Position numbers and translations under genes: made by a program
From: Ostrinia nubilalis
Taxonomy: Eukaryota; Arthropoda; Insecta; Lepidoptera; Crambidae
DNA length: 64,000 nucleotides
Assembly (NCBI RefSeq): GCF_963855985.1
Contig: NC_087109.1
Location: 2,934,001 to 2,998,000, forward strand
Direction: 5' to 3'
Notes under the pieces: model-generated
Databases searched by the model: none
Told to the model about the DNA's origin: nothing
What the model saw: the letters and a program-made list of their open reading frames with translations, nothing else
In this document: positions 63,037 through 64,000 of the stretch, piece by piece
Position numbering within the stretch: the stretch's first letter is position 1
Layout: each line of letters starts with the position of its first letter

Positions 63037-64000
63037 AGTGTAGTAATAAAATGTTGATAAAACGGTTGTTTTTTGTTCTCCATATCTTTATCTGTTAGCT
63101 ACTCTACATTTGGGAGGCATCTTTTGTTTATTTCATAGTAGAACTACAACATTTATTATAAGGAATGTGGCGTAGTTTCAAAATAAATAATAGCAAAACT
63201 TTAGCAAACATGTAGTTTTCTTCTCTTGATGTAGTCACCTTGGATCCACTTAAATAGTCTCTATATTAATCTAATCTAAATATTTAGAAAGCCTCAATTG
63301 GCTCAAAAAATTAATTCTATCGCAAAATCACGTCTTTATATTTTACTTTAACCAAAGTAAGAAAAATTATATGTTATTAGATTTTTTGTAAACAGAGTTT
63401 ATCATTAGCACTAGATTAATTTGACATCCGAACAAAATTATGCAAACTGCTAAGTAAAATGGACAGTGCACGTGTAAAATTTATATGTATTCTACTAATC
63501 ACTTAGTTCCATCAGCGAATTGCTTTTAAGTTTGATCACTTTTATGCACTTTAGGATACTCGTGTGGTGTACGAAACGGTCTTGCAGAATATTCAAAGAT
63601 GAAGTAGCTAATATTAATTAACAAACAAAAACTTTCCGTCTATCTAATTGACGAAGTTCAGCTACACAAGCCTCGACAGTCTACATCACTCAAAAGGCAA
63701 GGAAAACAAAATTCAATAACGAAACTTTAACTGGGGCTTGCTCATCTTTTCTTCTTGACTCAACTCAGTAAACAATTAAACTCAAATTAAAAATGACTGA
63801 CATTTAGTCAAAACCCTTTGGTAATTATCGCCGTTATTGCTCTATCATGCGCCCTGCCAAGCTTTCAAAGTTTTGCTTGAAGAACACTCGTGTAGAAGTT
63901 CTGTTAAGAAACTATTTGGAAAAGGATTTCAGTCTGTTTTGTGGCCTCTAAATCTGATGCAGCACTTCTGTTTATCCTCCAGATGTATCATAAAAGATTA
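63037..64000. other. Right end of window, nothing recognised
   Basis: AT-rich sequence without an open frame of note, RNA gene or element terminus. Confidence 0.45.

Overview
The window is AT-rich eukaryotic DNA that looks lepidopteran. It has split genes with GT-AG introns and a chemoreceptor family ending in the insect gustatory receptor (GR) signature. Its repeats are typical of moths and butterflies: Helitron-like elements ending in CTAG, RTE tails with (CAT)n, non-LTR tails of (TTTGAA)n, a tRNA-headed SINE and BEL/Pao elements. No organism name is claimed.

Host genes are few. They are one tRNA-Val(AAC) at 2637-2709, one minus-strand GR gene (5093-7020, frameshifted, last exon not seen), and four plus-strand GR genes of one subfamily. 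Gene A (12059-14465) and gene B (54137-56459) are close duplicates, gene C (57698-59563) is intact, and gene D (60550-62556) is a pseudogene. All plus-strand copies have four exons with the same intron phases. They probably encode seven-transmembrane ligand-gated taste receptors of gustatory neurons, most likely of the bitter-type radiation (inference).

Almost everything else is mobile DNA, often nested. (1) 1-5000: MITEs, a SINE, RTE tails and two adjacent palindromes. (2) 7286-11086: a BEL/Pao element with 186-bp LTRs, inserted in the 5' flank of gene A; the matching flank of gene B is an empty site. (3) 14786-17130: a 2.3-kb foldback element. (4) 17385-25415: Tc1, CR1-like LINE and hAT remnants, a TA-flanked TIR element, degenerate tandem repeats and a Helitron. 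(5) 25431-36498: a Ty1/copia element interrupted by a 1.4-kb TIR element with 9-bp target duplications, a second BEL/Pao element (itself hit by a solo LTR) and a 739-bp TIR element. (6) 36984-48470: a LINE fragment, then a Ty3/gypsy element interrupted by a nearly intact 5.1-kb CR1-like LINE and by a Harbinger-like element carrying a MADF-type reading frame. (7) 48484-53752: an RTE remnant, a P-like element with a THAP start, and Helitrons.

Genes A and B were once close neighbours. Homology runs from about 7131-7285 plus 11092-14700 (A) to 52322-56640 (B). The roughly 37 kb now between the blocks is nearly all transposon. Shared and private insertions in the GR introns and flanks give a relative dating ladder: an old RTE piece in A, B, C and D; a MITE and a younger RTE tail in A and B only; the BEL/Pao element in A only.
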